From positions 186,001-250,000 of the forward strand of contig BBMW01000005.1 in the NCBI GenBank assembly GCA_000759755.1: a DNA stretch of 64,000 nt, given 5' to 3'. The DNA comes from Citrobacter werkmanii NBRC 105721 (GTDB lineage: Bacteria; Pseudomonadota; Gammaproteobacteria; Enterobacterales; Enterobacteriaceae). Made by a program: the position numbers and the translations under genes. Below are positions 7,404-17,046 of the stretch, one piece after another; positions within the stretch are counted from its first letter, which is position 1; each line of letters starts with the position of its first letter. The notes below the pieces were generated by a model. That model worked only from the letters and a program-made list of their open reading frames with translations, was not told where the DNA came from and made no database searches.

Positions 7404-8846
7404 TTACGGCGCGGTGCGGTGGATTTCCGCTACGCGTTTACGCACGCCGAACCAGCCTGCAACCAGCAGGATGGCAATTAACGGTAATGATGCGATAGTA
7501 TAAGTGCCGTTTGGATAATCAAACGCCATCAGCACCAGCACGCTCAGCAGGAACAGCAACGTGAGCCACGAGGTAAACGGCGCACCCGGCAGTTTAAAAC
7601 TGACGTCTGCGGTTTTACCTTCTTTAATCGCCCGGCGCAGACGCATCTGGCAAACCATGATAAATCCCCACGACGCAATGATGCCCAGCGAGGCGAAGTT
7701 AAGCACGATCTCGAACACCTGCGACGGCACCAGATAGTTCAGAAATACCCCTACGACATACACGACCAGCGTGGCGAGGATCCCTGCCCATGGCACCTGT
7801 TGGCGGCTCATTTTAGCCATAAATTTTGGCGCGGAACCGCCCATCGACATGGAACGTAAAATACGGCCAGTGCAGTACAGGCCGGAGTTCAGGCTGGAAA
7901 GCGCCGCGGTGAGCACCACAATATTCATGATGCTGCCGATATACGGCACGCCAAGTTTGGAGAAGAAGGTGACAAACGGACTTTGTCCCGCCTGATAGGC
8001 GTTCCAGGGCAGAAGTAGAACCAGCAGGACCACTGAACCCACGTAGAACAGACCGATACGCCAGATAACGCTATTGATCGCTTTTGGCACCATCGTTTGC
8101 GGATCTTTGCACTCACCAGCGGCAGTGCCGACCAGTTCGATGGAGGCAAACGCGAAGACGACTCCCTGGACCAGCACCAGCGCTGGCAGCAGGCCATGCG
8201 GGAAAAATCCGCCGTTGTCGGTTATCAGGTGAAAACCCGTGGCGTTGCCATCCAGAGGTTTTCCGCTACCTAAGAAAACGGTACCCACAGCCAGGAAAAT
8301 CACAATCGCCAGCACTTTGACCAGCGCAAACCAAAACTCCATCTCTGCGAACCACTTCACGCCGATCATGTTCATGGTGCCGACAATGGCCAGCGCCCCG
8401 AGGGCGAACACCCACTGCGGCACGTCGCCAAATGCGCCCCAGTAATGCATATACAGCGCAACTGCGGTGATATCGACAATACCGGTCATCGCCCAGTTGA
8501 TGAAATACATCCAGCCCGCCACATAGGCGGCTTTTTCACCTAAAAATTCGCGGGCGTAGGAGACAAAGCTACCGCTGGAAGGGCGGTGCAAAACCAGTTC
8601 GCCGAGCGCGCGAAGAATAAAGAACGAAAAAATACCGCACACCAGATAGACCAGCGCCAAAGCGGGGCCAGCCATCTGCAAACGTGCGCCTGCCCCTAAA
8701 AACAACCCGGTACCAATCGCGCCGCCAATGGCGATCATTTGTACCTGTCGATTCCCCATCGCTTTGTGATACCCCTCTTCGTGAGCATTCAACCAGCGTC
8801 GTTTCGCCGCATGTTGTTCCGCGGCTTGCGTGTTGTGTGTGTTCAT
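7404..8846 (-). CDS. ansP: L-asparagine permease AnsP
   Basis: A 480-residue inner-membrane amino acid/proton symporter of the amino acid transporter (AAT) family with twelve hydrophobic segments. The signature GGAIGTGLFLGAG near the first helix and the E. coli AnsP sequence through all helices are evident. It imports L-asparagine. I chose the ATG at 8846 (MNTHNTQAAEQHAAKRR), since the upstream extension has no homology I recognise. The C-terminus stops at AEIHRTAP, about 20 residues before where the acidic tail of E. coli AnsP ends; the missing part is cytoplasmic and variable. Confidence 0.93.
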   Translation of the reverse strand: MNTHNTQAAEQHAAKRRWLNAHEEGYHKAMGNRQVQMIAIGGAIGTGLFLGAGARLQMAGPALALVYLVCGIFSFFILRALGELVLHRPSSGSFVSYAREFLGEKAAYVAGWMYFINWAMTGIVDITAVALYMHYWGAFGDVPQWVFALGALAIVGTMNMIGVKWFAEMEFWFALVKVLAIVIFLAVGTVFLGSGKPLDGNATGFHLITDNGGFFPHGLLPALVLVQGVVFAFASIELVGTAAGECKDPQTMVPKAINSVIWRIGLFYVGSVVLLVLLLPWNAYQAGQSPFVTFFSKLGVPYIGSIMNIVVLTAALSSLNSGLYCTGRILRSMSMGGSAPKFMAKMSRQQVPWAGILATLVVYVVGVFLNYLVPSQVFEIVLNFASLGIIASWGFIMVCQMRLRRAIKEGKTADVSFKLPGAPFTSWLTLLFLLSVLVLMAFDYPNGTYTIASLPLIAILLVAGWFGVRKRVAEIHRTAP

Positions 8847-9128
8847 TACTTTTCCTGTTGACCTGACAAAAATACAAAATCCTTTTTGCCGCACCTGCTG
8901 CGGCGAAAACAGCGTTACCCTTCATTGTGTTACGGGGGGAAAACTGCCGGCCGAGCATCCTACATTCAATTGTTCACTTGCGCAAAGCCCCGATAACAAG
9001 AATGCAGCATTTTTGTGCAGCCGGAACTGGCGCGGTGTGGCCTCGATTCAGCCAATAAAAGAGAGGGGGCGTTTAACCAGCCAGAGGAGTGCGCTTATCA
9101 AGACATTCGCCCGGTAAGCGCCGTAACG

Positions 9129-10700
9129 TTATGCTGATGCGCCAAAGACCTGAACGGCCTGCTGTAAGCGTGATGAACGCTGGGTCAGATCGGCGGTAGC
9201 GTCAGTGACGCGTTCCACCATTTCGGCGTTGTTGTGTGTCATGGCCCCCACGCGTGAAATCGAATCGTTAATCAGATCCAGCGCCTGGGTTTGCTCTCGC
9301 GTGGCCAGACTAATATCTTTGATCATCATCGACATCTGCAAGACATCACCAATTATGCCGGTGAGATGCGTTTCCGTTTTCTCCACCATTTTGACGCCGC
9401 TGTTAACATTGGCGACGTTCTTCTCGATCAGTTGTTTAATCTCTTTTGCCGCGGACGCTGAGTGCTGCGCCAGATTGCGCACTTCTGCCGCCACAACGGC
9501 GAATCCACACCCGGATTCCCCGGCTCGTGCGGCTTCAACCGCGGCATTGAGCGCCAAAATATTGGTCTGAAAGGCAATGCTGTCGATAACGCCAATGATG
9601 TCGACAATCTGCCCATTATCACGCGAGATTGCCTGCATCATGGCAATGGTTTGTTTCATGATATCGCCGCCTGCTGCCGCGTTGGCGCTGGTTTTATCGG
9701 CCATGGTCATAGTATGCGCTGCGGTATCAGCGGTTTGCTGTACCGCGCTGCCAATTTCTTCGAGGGCAGCAGCAGTTTGTTGCAGGTCAGCGGAGGTTTC
9801 TTCTGAACGTTTGTGCAACGCAGAACCTTCTTTTGACACCCGCTGGCTAATTGCGCGAATACCGGATAGTTGCGTACTGACGTCATCGACCAGCGAATTC
9901 AAATTAAGCCCGGACTGATTAACCAGACGCATCAACATTCCGATCTCATCGACCCTGTTTAAATGACAGTTATCGGGTTTACGACCTGACACCACTTTTT
10001 TCATTTGCGTCAGTAGCGTATTAACTGGCTGACAAATTTGATACTTAAGGTAAATAGCTAATGCCAGAAACAGCACCAACAGTCCACCTGCCTGAATAAA
10101 GAGGGGGACGGGGATAAAAATTAATAACAGCACCAGCAGGGCAGCTACCCCTAAACTATAATTAACTCGCTGGCTAATACTCAGCCATTTAAACGCAGAA
10201 ACCCATGCTAATATGCCACGACGAATAATAACGCCCTTAAAAAGGCGAAAGTGTTTAAACTGTTGACTATTTATTTTTTGATATAAGCGTTCGCTTTGCG
10301 TTATTTCATCGCGCGAAGGAACCGTCCGTACCGAGATGTAACCAGTGAGTTTTTCATTGTGCCAGACCGGTGTCACGTTGGCTCGCACCCAGTAATGGTC
10401 GCCATTCTGCCGCCGGTTTTTCACCATTCCCGTCCAGCTGTCTCCCTGCTGTAGCGTGTACCACATATCGGCGAACGCGGCGGGAGGCATGTCAGGATGG
10501 CGAATAATATTATGTGGTTCGCCCATTAACTGATGCTCGTTAAATCCGCTGGCGTCTATAAAAGCGGTGTTGGCGTAGGTAATATGACTTTCTTTATCTG
10601 TCGTCGAGAGCAGCGTCGCTTTATCGTTAAGTGCATACTCAATTTGTGTAACGGGCATGTTACTTTTCATAGAGGCCCCATGATGGTATGTATAATTCAT
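9129..10700 (-). CDS. Aer-like PAS-containing methyl-accepting chemotaxis protein
   Basis: A 523-residue receptor. An N-terminal PAS domain (about residues 25-120, with GEPHNIIRHPDMP and WTGMVKNRRQNGDHYWV) resembles the FAD-binding sensor of Aer. Then come two adjacent membrane segments (about 183-222), a HAMP-like stretch and the cytoplasmic signalling hairpin (DSIAFQTNILALNAAVEAA). There is no periplasmic domain and no C-terminal pentapeptide for CheR/CheB tethering. The hairpin tip reads GESGCGFAVVA where most receptors have GEQGRGFAVVA. It probably steers swimming by redox or oxygen. It is not the canonical aer locus but a paralogue. Its GGGGAT ribosome-binding site can be folded into a hairpin. 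Confidence 0.88.
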   Translation of the reverse strand: MNYTYHHGASMKSNMPVTQIEYALNDKATLLSTTDKESHITYANTAFIDASGFNEHQLMGEPHNIIRHPDMPPAAFADMWYTLQQGDSWTGMVKNRRQNGDHYWVRANVTPVWHNEKLTGYISVRTVPSRDEITQSERLYQKINSQQFKHFRLFKGVIIRRGILAWVSAFKWLSISQRVNYSLGVAALLVLLLIFIPVPLFIQAGGLLVLFLALAIYLKYQICQPVNTLLTQMKKVVSGRKPDNCHLNRVDEIGMLMRLVNQSGLNLNSLVDDVSTQLSGIRAISQRVSKEGSALHKRSEETSADLQQTAAALEEIGSAVQQTADTAAHTMTMADKTSANAAAGGDIMKQTIAMMQAISRDNGQIVDIIGVIDSIAFQTNILALNAAVEAARAGESGCGFAVVAAEVRNLAQHSASAAKEIKQLIEKNVANVNSGVKMVEKTETHLTGIIGDVLQMSMMIKDISLATREQTQALDLINDSISRVGAMTHNNAEMVERVTDATADLTQRSSRLQQAVQVFGASA

Positions 10701-11186
10701 ACAAAAATCCCCGCAATAAAAATCGGGGGATATTAAAAAACTGTATTAAACCGTTTTAATAAGAAACGCTGTATTCTCTACTAATCATCATTGCTGTGGA
10801 AGTGCTTAAATTAAAAAATCCTATATGTACTATCCATTAAGCGTCATAAAAGTGAAACATTTAATACAACCGCATAACCTTGCAAGTCGTTTAACCTGAC
10901 TTAACGTAAATCGCGCTAAAAAACGTTTTCGCAAAAAGAAAACAGGCATGAACTTATTTTGATGTTATTTCTGTGAGAGTCGCGCCCCTATTATATTTTG
11001 TAGGTCATGAATTTTGCATGTTTTCCATTGAGTGTTCTGACCAGTCAAGGAATCCACTGGTATTATCCCTGATGGCAACAGGGCTGGTTATCTACTTTTT
11101 AGCTGAGCAAATGTGAATTAAGTGTTTCATTATGGTTATTTGATAATTTAATAATAAAGACATGTTAACAAACATGGGCCTGTAAC
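10701..11186. other. 486-bp divergent intergenic region
   Basis: This gap lies between the Aer-like gene and the monooxygenase operon and holds no credible ORF. On the minus strand ATCCCC/GGGGAT (10707-10712 with 10726-10731) can pair and would hide the receptor's ribosome-binding site. ATTAAA/TTTAAT flank 10745-10760. Near the operon start a dyad CATGTT-AAC-AAACATG lies at 11161-11176. I see no clear sigma-28 promoter for the receptor. Confidence 0.5.
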
Positions 11187-12185
11187 ATGTCATATCGCCT
11201 GAGTATTCTGGATAAAAGCCCCGTTGGGGAAGGAGAAACTGCCGTGATGGCGCTTGCCCGGACCTTGCGTCTGGCGCAACTGGCAGAAGAGTGGGGATAC
11301 CATCGTTTCTGGATCGCGGAACACCATAATACACCACAGCTGGCCAGCCCATCGCCGGAGCTGGTGATCGCCTGGCTCCTCGGACAAACCCAGCGAATCC
11401 GCGTAGGTTCCGGCGGCGTGATGCTGCAGCATTACAGCCCGTACAAAGTGGCGGAAAACTTTAATCTTCTGGCATCGTTGGCCCCCGGACGTGTCGATCT
11501 TGGCGTCGGAAAAGCGCCTGGCGGCTTACCCCTGTCGACTCAGGCGTTACAGTTGGGACTTCATGCGGATGAAAAAGGCAGTTTTGCTGACCAGCTTTCC
11601 CAGCTTAACGACTGGCTGGCGTTAAGCGGAACGGAAAGCGGGGAAGCGATATTCCCGACGCCAATCCCACCGCAACCGCCGGAAGGATTTGTTCTGGGAG
11701 CCAGTGTGCAAAGCGCTCAGCTGGCAGCGCAATCCAACTGGAATTTCATCTTCGCGGCGCACCTCAACGGTGACAGAGCGTTATTGCGTGACGTTTTGTC
11801 CTTTTGGCAGACCCACAGTACACGCCCGACGATAGTCGCCGTCCAGGTGATTGTGGCTGACAGTAACGACACCGCCGCGCAGCTTGCCGAAAATGTGCAG
11901 ATCTGGGGCGTGGAACTAGAAAATGGGCAACGCGTCACAGTTGCCAGCGAAGAGCAGGCGCTGGCATTCGCTGCGCAGGCTGGCAGTTCTCCCCGCAAAA
12001 TCGCACGTCGTGAACAGGCCTTATTATACGGTACCGCCCACGACGTGCTGGCAAAACTGAACGGCCTGCACGCGCAATTTGGCATTAATGAGTTCATTAT
12101 CGACACGCCAGTGGCAGAGGGGCACGCGCGTCTGACGTCGCTACGTTTGTTGGCACAAGCCCATAACGCCGTGGAGGTGGTCTGA
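11187..12185 (+). CDS. Luciferase-like flavin-dependent monooxygenase (LLM)
   Basis: A 332-residue bacterial-luciferase-fold protein of the MsnO8/YtmO type. SYRLSILDKSPVGEGE at the start, then GYHRFWIAEHHNT and VGSGGVMLQHYSP, are the flavin-pocket signatures of this group. It probably acts on a sulfur compound with reduced FMN. It overlaps the next gene (TGATG) and heads an operon of M20 deacetylase, DszA-type monooxygenase, ABC importer and N-acetyltransferase. That set mirrors the B. subtilis ytm operon, in which YtmO is an LLM protein of nearly the same size. No strong ribosome-binding site precedes the ATG. The specific substrate is inferred from context only. Confidence 0.85.
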   Translation: MSYRLSILDKSPVGEGETAVMALARTLRLAQLAEEWGYHRFWIAEHHNTPQLASPSPELVIAWLLGQTQRIRVGSGGVMLQHYSPYKVAENFNLLASLAPGRVDLGVGKAPGGLPLSTQALQLGLHADEKGSFADQLSQLNDWLALSGTESGEAIFPTPIPPQPPEGFVLGASVQSAQLAAQSNWNFIFAAHLNGDRALLRDVLSFWQTHSTRPTIVAVQVIVADSNDTAAQLAENVQIWGVELENGQRVTVASEEQALAFAAQAGSSPRKIARREQALLYGTAHDVLAKLNGLHAQFGINEFIIDTPVAEGHARLTSLRLLAQAHNAVEVV

Positions 12186-13306
12186 TGACGCTGGCGACAA
12201 CGCTTATCAACTGGCGTCGTGAATTGCATCAACACCCCGAACTTTCTTTGCAGGAAGTGGCGACGACGGCGCGTATTCGCGACTGGTTGCACGGTGCTGA
12301 TGTCCAGATTCTGCCATTCAACCTGAAAACCGGTCTGGTCGCGGAAATTGGTCAGGGAGAAGAGATCATCGCATTGCGGGCGGACATTGATGCCCTCCCG
12401 ATAGAAGAAAGCGCCGATGTTCCGTTTCGCTCACTCACACCGGGGGTGATGCACGCCTGCGGGCACGATATTCACACCAGCGTCATGCTTGGCGCCGCAC
12501 TGCTGCTTAAGCAGCAGGAAGCTGACTTACCGGGGCGAGTCCGTATTTTGTTTCAGCCCGCTGAAGAAAGTTTTGGTGGCGCAAAAACACTGATTCGCGC
12601 CGGTGCTCTGCAAAACGTCGCGGCTATTTTTGGCATGCACAATGAACCGGGGTTGCCGGTAGGAGAGTTCGCTACGCGCGGTGGTGCATTCTATGCCAAT
12701 GTTGATCGCTTTGTGTTACGTATCAATGGCAAAGGCGCACATGCGGCGCGTCCGCATGAAGGCAAAGACGCCATCCTGCTAGCCAGCCAACTGGTAACAG
12801 TTTTGCAAAGCGTTGCCAGTCGCGATGTTAACACCCTGGATTCAGTGGTGCTCAGCGTGACCCGTATTCAGGGAGGAAACACGTGGAACGTGCTGCCAGA
12901 GTCAGTAGAGCTTGAAGGAACGCTCAGAACGCATCGCATTGAAGTGCAGCAGCAGGTCAAAGCCCGGGTTAATGATATCGCGGCCGGATTTGCCCACGCT
13001 TTTGGCGCACAAATTGATGTTATCTGGCACGCGGGACCGACTGCGCTGGTGAACGATGATCGTTGGGCCGATATCGCCACCGCCGTGGCGAAACAATCAG
13101 GCTACGCCACCCACCATGCCGACCTGCATATGGGCGGGGAAGATTTTGCCGTCTACCTGCAAAATACGCCTGGGGCGTTCGTCAGTATTGGCAGCGCCAG
13201 CGAATACGGATTACATCATCCGGGATTTAATCCGGATGAACGTTTAATAGAACCCGCCGCGCACTATTTTGCTCATTTAGCAAAAACGGCATTCGCACAC
13301 ATTTAA
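12185..13306 (+). CDS. M20 family amidohydrolase, likely N-acetylcysteine-type deacetylase
   Basis: A 373-residue metallohydrolase of the M20D/amidohydrolase group (HipO, YxeP, YtnL/SndA). Metal ligands are visible in [29 protein letters not shown] and the late [10 protein letters not shown], with the lid-domain [11 protein letters not shown] between. It has no signal peptide and should be cytosolic. In the B. subtilis yxe and ytm pathways the equivalent enzyme removes the acetyl group at the end to free cysteine, and the same role is inferred here. Its ATG shares bases with the stop of the preceding gene. Confidence 0.88.
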   Translation: MTLATTLINWRRELHQHPELSLQEVATTARIRDWLHGADVQILPFNLKTGLVAEIGQGEEIIALRADIDALPIEESADVPFRSLTPGVMHACGHDIHTSVMLGAALLLKQQEADLPGRVRILFQPAEESFGGAKTLIRAGALQNVAAIFGMHNEPGLPVGEFATRGGAFYANVDRFVLRINGKGAHAARPHEGKDAILLASQLVTVLQSVASRDVNTLDSVVLSVTRIQGGNTWNVLPESVELEGTLRTHRIEVQQQVKARVNDIAAGFAHAFGAQIDVIWHAGPTALVNDDRWADIATAVAKQSGYATHHADLHMGGEDFAVYLQNTPGAFVSIGSASEYGLHHPGFNPDERLIEPAAHYFAHLAKTAFAHI

Positions 13307-13331
13307 TTTTACCTGTTGGGTAGGGGTTATT

Positions 13332-14645
13332 ATGGCTGAAAATCGGCAACTACGGCTCGGCACTATTCTGCATGGCGCATCGGGAAATATGTCTGCATGG
13401 CGTCATCCGGCAGCGCAGGCCGATGCCAGTATTAATTTTGACTTTGTTAAAGAAACGGCGCGTATTGCGGAAAAAGGGAAGTTGGATTTTATTTTTGTCG
13501 CCGATGGTCTGTATATTAATGAAAAATCAATCCCGCATTTTTTAAATCGCTTTGAGCCGCTGACGGTATTATCTGCTTTGGCCAGCATCACCCGCAATCT
13601 GGGACTGGTTGGCACCGTCTCCACGTCATACAGTGAGCCCTTTACCACCGCCCGGCAGTTTGCCAGCCTCGACCATCTCAGCCAGGGGCGTGCCGGATGG
13701 AACGTGGTGACGTCGCCTCTGGAAGGGTCGGCAAAAAACTATTCCCGCGCCCAGCATCCAGAGCATGCCCAGCGTTATCGTATTGCCGATGAATATTTAC
13801 AGGTGGTGAAAGGACTGTGGGATTCCTGGGAAGATGATGCTTTTACCCGTAATAAGGCAAGCGGGGAGTTTTTTAATCCGCAAAAACTGCACACGCTTAA
13901 CCATCATGGGGATTATTTTCAGGTCGCCGGGCCGTTAAATATCGGGCGTACACCACAAGGCCGTCCAATTATATTTCAGGCAGGTGCTTCATCCGATGGC
14001 AAGAAATTAGCGGCGCAGCATGCCGATGCCATTTTCACTCATCAGGAGTCGCTGGCAGAGGCTAAAGCGTTCTATCAGGATGTAAAAAGCCAATTAGCAA
14101 CCACCGGGCGCGGTCCCGATCAACTGCATATATTCCAGGGCGTCAGCGTTATTGTTGGCGACAGCGCAGAGGACGTGGAGCAGCAGTATCAGACGACCGC
14201 TGCGCTGGTTTCCATCACTGACGCACTGAACTACCTTGGCCGCTACTTCGAACATCATGATTTTGCCCAATATCCGCTGGACGCACCGTTCCCAGATCTG
14301 GGATCCCTCGGACAAAACAGCTTTCGCAGCACGACCGATGAGATCAAGCGCAATGCGCGCGAGCGTGGCTTAACGCTACGTCAGGTTGCCCTGGAAGCAG
14401 CCAGCCCGCGTCCGCGTTTTAGCGGCACGCCTCAACAGGTGGCCGACGGACTTCAGCAGTGGTTCGACGAGAAAGCCGCTGACGGTTTTATTATTCAGGG
14501 AGGAACGCCGGATACCTTCCCACGATTTGTTGAGCAGGTTATCCCCGTGCTTCAGGCTCGTGGTCTGTTCCGCCATGAATATCCCGGTACGACCCTGCGC
14601 GCAAGCCTGGGATTAGCGACACCTGCAAATCAATTCACACAATAA
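13332..14645 (+). CDS. NtaA/SnaA/DszA-family FMNH2-dependent monooxygenase (YxeK/YtnJ-like)
   Basis: A 437-residue class C flavin monooxygenase. Family marks are [18 protein letters not shown] at the start, the conserved [19 protein letters not shown], then RAGWNVVTS and [18 protein letters not shown]. The length equals B. subtilis YxeK and YtnJ (about 440), which cleave the C-S bond of N-acetylated S-(2-succino)- or S-alkyl-cysteine. It requires a separate flavin reductase, and none is in the operon; the flavin-reductase-like gene at 25538 is a candidate partner. Strong family call; the substrate is inferred from the operon. Confidence 0.88.
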   Translation: MAENRQLRLGTILHGASGNMSAWRHPAAQADASINFDFVKETARIAEKGKLDFIFVADGLYINEKSIPHFLNRFEPLTVLSALASITRNLGLVGTVSTSYSEPFTTARQFASLDHLSQGRAGWNVVTSPLEGSAKNYSRAQHPEHAQRYRIADEYLQVVKGLWDSWEDDAFTRNKASGEFFNPQKLHTLNHHGDYFQVAGPLNIGRTPQGRPIIFQAGASSDGKKLAAQHADAIFTHQESLAEAKAFYQDVKSQLATTGRGPDQLHIFQGVSVIVGDSAEDVEQQYQTTAALVSITDALNYLGRYFEHHDFAQYPLDAPFPDLGSLGQNSFRSTTDEIKRNARERGLTLRQVALEAASPRPRFSGTPQQVADGLQQWFDEKAADGFIIQGGTPDTFPRFVEQVIPVLQARGLFRHEYPGTTLRASLGLATPANQFTQ

Positions 14646-14657
14646 GAGAAAAACGCT

Positions 14658-15590
14658 ATGCAGAAAAAATCAGTATTCCTCGCGCTGTCGCTGGCTTTCA
14701 GCGCGACCGTCTGGGCAAATGACGTGACTATTAACGGCACGGGCGTAAGCCTGGAAGCCAATAAAACGCCGATTAATACGGCAAAAAACCCGCAGGCGAT
14801 TGCGCAATTACCCGCGAACCTGCACCTGGCCGTACCGGGCAAATTTACTGTGGCGATTGCCGGGCTCAGTCAGCCGCCGCTGACCGTATTTGCCGATGAC
14901 AATAAAACACTGATCGGCAGCGAGGCGGACATTGCCCGTCTGGTGGCAGACAGTTTGGGTCTGGAACTCAACGTTGTGCCTACATCATGGGAAGACTGGC
15001 CGCTGGGGGTCACCTCCGGCAAATACGATGCCGCGATTAGCAATATTACCGTCACAAAAGCGCGCAAAGAGAAATTCGATTTCGCGACCTATCGTAAGGA
15101 CTCCCTGGGCTTTTATGTCAAAACCGGCAGCAAGCTGAAGAAAATCGAGCAGGCGGAAGATATCGCCGGTCTGCGCATTATCGTCGGTTCGGGGACGAAC
15201 CAGGAAGCCATCCTGCTGGCCTGGAACGATGAAAACGTGAAGAAAGGGTTACAGCCGTTTACGCCAGTGTATACCAAAGACGATGCCGCCCAGACTCTGG
15301 CCCTGCAGTCAGGTCGCGCTGATGCCTACTTCGGTCCTAACGTTATCGGCGCGTGGAAAGCCGCGCTCAACGGTAAAACGCAATTGGTGGGTAGCGTTGA
15401 TGGCGGTTGGCCAAAAGCGGCACATATCGCCGTGACGCTGAAAAAAGACAGCGGTTTGGTTCTGCCTGTGCAAACCGCCCTCAACGGCGTGATTGGCAAC
15501 GGCGACTACGACAAGGTACTGAACCGTTGGGGGGAAGGGGTGGAACGCATTCCGCAATCTGAAATCAACCCAGCCGGGTTAGGCGACTAA
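14658..15590 (+). CDS. Polar amino acid ABC transporter substrate-binding protein (YxeM/TcyJ-like)
   Basis: A 310-residue family 3 periplasmic binding protein. A signal peptide (residues 1-21, ending VWA) is followed by LIGSEADIARLVADSLGLEL, AISNITVTKARKEKFDFATY and IIVGSGTNQEAILL, the usual lobe signatures. It would capture an amino-acid-like ligand and hand it to the permease and ATPase encoded downstream. It has a longer N-terminus than most family members. The acetyltransferase gene between it and the permease is the same mixture seen in the Bacillus yxe operon. The ligand is probably a modified cysteine, by inference. Confidence 0.88.
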   Translation: MQKKSVFLALSLAFSATVWANDVTINGTGVSLEANKTPINTAKNPQAIAQLPANLHLAVPGKFTVAIAGLSQPPLTVFADDNKTLIGSEADIARLVADSLGLELNVVPTSWEDWPLGVTSGKYDAAISNITVTKARKEKFDFATYRKDSLGFYVKTGSKLKKIEQAEDIAGLRIIVGSGTNQEAILLAWNDENVKKGLQPFTPVYTKDDAAQTLALQSGRADAYFGPNVIGAWKAALNGKTQLVGSVDGGWPKAAHIAVTLKKDSGLVLPVQTALNGVIGNGDYDKVLNRWGEGVERIPQSEINPAGLGD

Positions 15591-15600
15591 GGAGGTCATC

Positions 15601-16110
15601 GTGAGCGATCAATTTCGCGTGGTCTCACCTGAAGCCAGCGAGCTGCAACCCATTTTGAACGGTCTGTTTGGTGAATATGCCGCCCGCTATGGCGATTATT
15701 TTTCTCGCGACGCAGAGGTGGAACTGACCGAATGGTATCTGGCGCCGCAGGGACTGTTTGTGGTCCTGGAGCGTGGCGGCGAGATTATCGCCACCGGAGC
15801 CTACAAACCTTACGACAAAGACACCGCCGAGATTAAGCGTATCTGGACGAAAAGCACGCTACGTCAGCAGGGACTGGCGGCGCGCGTGGTGCAGGAACTG
15901 GAGCGTCGGGCGCTGCTCGCGGGCTACAGCCGCATATATCTGACCACAGGATTTCGCCAGCCGGAGGCCGTCCGGCTGTATTTAAGTCAGGGCTACGATC
16001 CGCAATTTGATACGGCGCGGGATCCGGAAGAGTACAGCCAGCCGCCGTTTGATGGACGACTGCGCTTTACCAAACTGTTGACCATCGCCGGTCAGGCCAG
16101 AATTGCCTGA
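15601..16110 (+). CDS. GNAT N-acetyltransferase (YxeL/SnaA-like)
   Basis: A 169-residue acetyltransferase starting with GTG preceded by a strong AAGGAGGTC site. Motif A is visible as KSTLRQQGLAARVVQELE, and the C-terminal part as YLTTGFRQPEAVRLYLSQGY. In the B. subtilis yxe and ytm pathways the equivalent enzyme N-acetylates S-(2-succino)cysteine or S-alkylcysteine before oxidative C-S cleavage. Lying between binding-protein and permease genes strongly suggests that the imported molecule is its substrate. The exact acceptor cannot be read from sequence. Confidence 0.83.
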   Translation: MSDQFRVVSPEASELQPILNGLFGEYAARYGDYFSRDAEVELTEWYLAPQGLFVVLERGGEIIATGAYKPYDKDTAEIKRIWTKSTLRQQGLAARVVQELERRALLAGYSRIYLTTGFRQPEAVRLYLSQGYDPQFDTARDPEEYSQPPFDGRLRFTKLLTIAGQARIA

Positions 16111-16119
16111 GGAGATAAA

Positions 16120-17046
16120 ATGAAAACGACTGATAGCATTAAAGTCGTACCGGCGCGCTATCCTATGCGCACCGTGGGAGCGGTTGTTGCCTTGTTTGTC
16201 CTGGCGGTGATTATCCAGTCCGTGGCATTTAACCCGCGCTGGGAATGGGCCGTATTTGCCCGCTGGTTCTTTGATCCGGTTATCTTGTCCGGTCTCGGGC
16301 AAACATTGTTGCTGACGCTTATCGGTACGCTGTTGAGTATTATCATCGGCGGTCTGCTGGCGCTGGCGCGACTTTCATCTTCCTGGTTGCTGAACGGTCT
16401 GGCATGGGGATACATCTGGCTGTTTCGTTCATTACCGTTGATTGTGGTGCTAATCGTTCTGTACAACTTCTCCTATCTGTACGACACGTTGACGATTGGT
16501 ATTCCATTTACTCCGCTTCAGTGGGGCAGTTTTGAGACCATCAATGTACTCGGCCAGTTTTCCACTGCGGTAGTCGGCCTGACGCTGGTGCAAAGCGCCT
16601 ATACCGCTGAAATTATTCGTGGTGGATTTTTGGGCGTTGATCACGGTCAGTACGAGGCCGCTGCGGCGCTGGGCTTACCGGCATGGCGACGTACGCTGCG
16701 AATTATCCTGCCGCAGGCGCTGCGCACTATATTGCCTGCCGGGTTCAATGAAATCATCAGTCTGGCGAAAGGGACGGCGATGGTATACGTGCTGGCCATG
16801 CCTGAGTTGTTCTACACCATCCAGATGATCTACAACCGCACGCAGGAGGTGATCCCGCTGCTGATGGTCGGCGCGGTGTGGTATCTGGTAATTACCAGCG
16901 TCCTGTCGCTAATTCAGCACCTGGTCGAACGCGCGCTGGCACGTAGCGAACGACGTTCAGCGATCAATACCGCCCGGGTGAGTCGTGCAGCAAAACGCAG
17001 TCGTCAACGTCCACAGCAGGAGGCCGCCCATGTCCCACTCGCCTGA
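16120..17046 (+). CDS. Amino acid ABC transporter permease
   Basis: A 308-residue inner-membrane permease of the HisMQ type with about five to six helices. The EAA loop that contacts the ATPase is seen as [24 protein letters not shown]. It is longer than typical single-domain permeases (about 220) because of an N-terminal extra helix and a basic C-terminal tail ([14 protein letters not shown]). The tail coding region overlaps the ATPase gene by 17 bp. It probably works as a homodimer, since only one permease gene is present. Confidence 0.9.
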   Translation: MKTTDSIKVVPARYPMRTVGAVVALFVLAVIIQSVAFNPRWEWAVFARWFFDPVILSGLGQTLLLTLIGTLLSIIIGGLLALARLSSSWLLNGLAWGYIWLFRSLPLIVVLIVLYNFSYLYDTLTIGIPFTPLQWGSFETINVLGQFSTAVVGLTLVQSAYTAEIIRGGFLGVDHGQYEAAAALGLPAWRRTLRIILPQALRTILPAGFNEIISLAKGTAMVYVLAMPELFYTIQMIYNRTQEVIPLLMVGAVWYLVITSVLSLIQHLVERALARSERRSAINTARVSRAAKRSRQRPQQEAAHVPLA

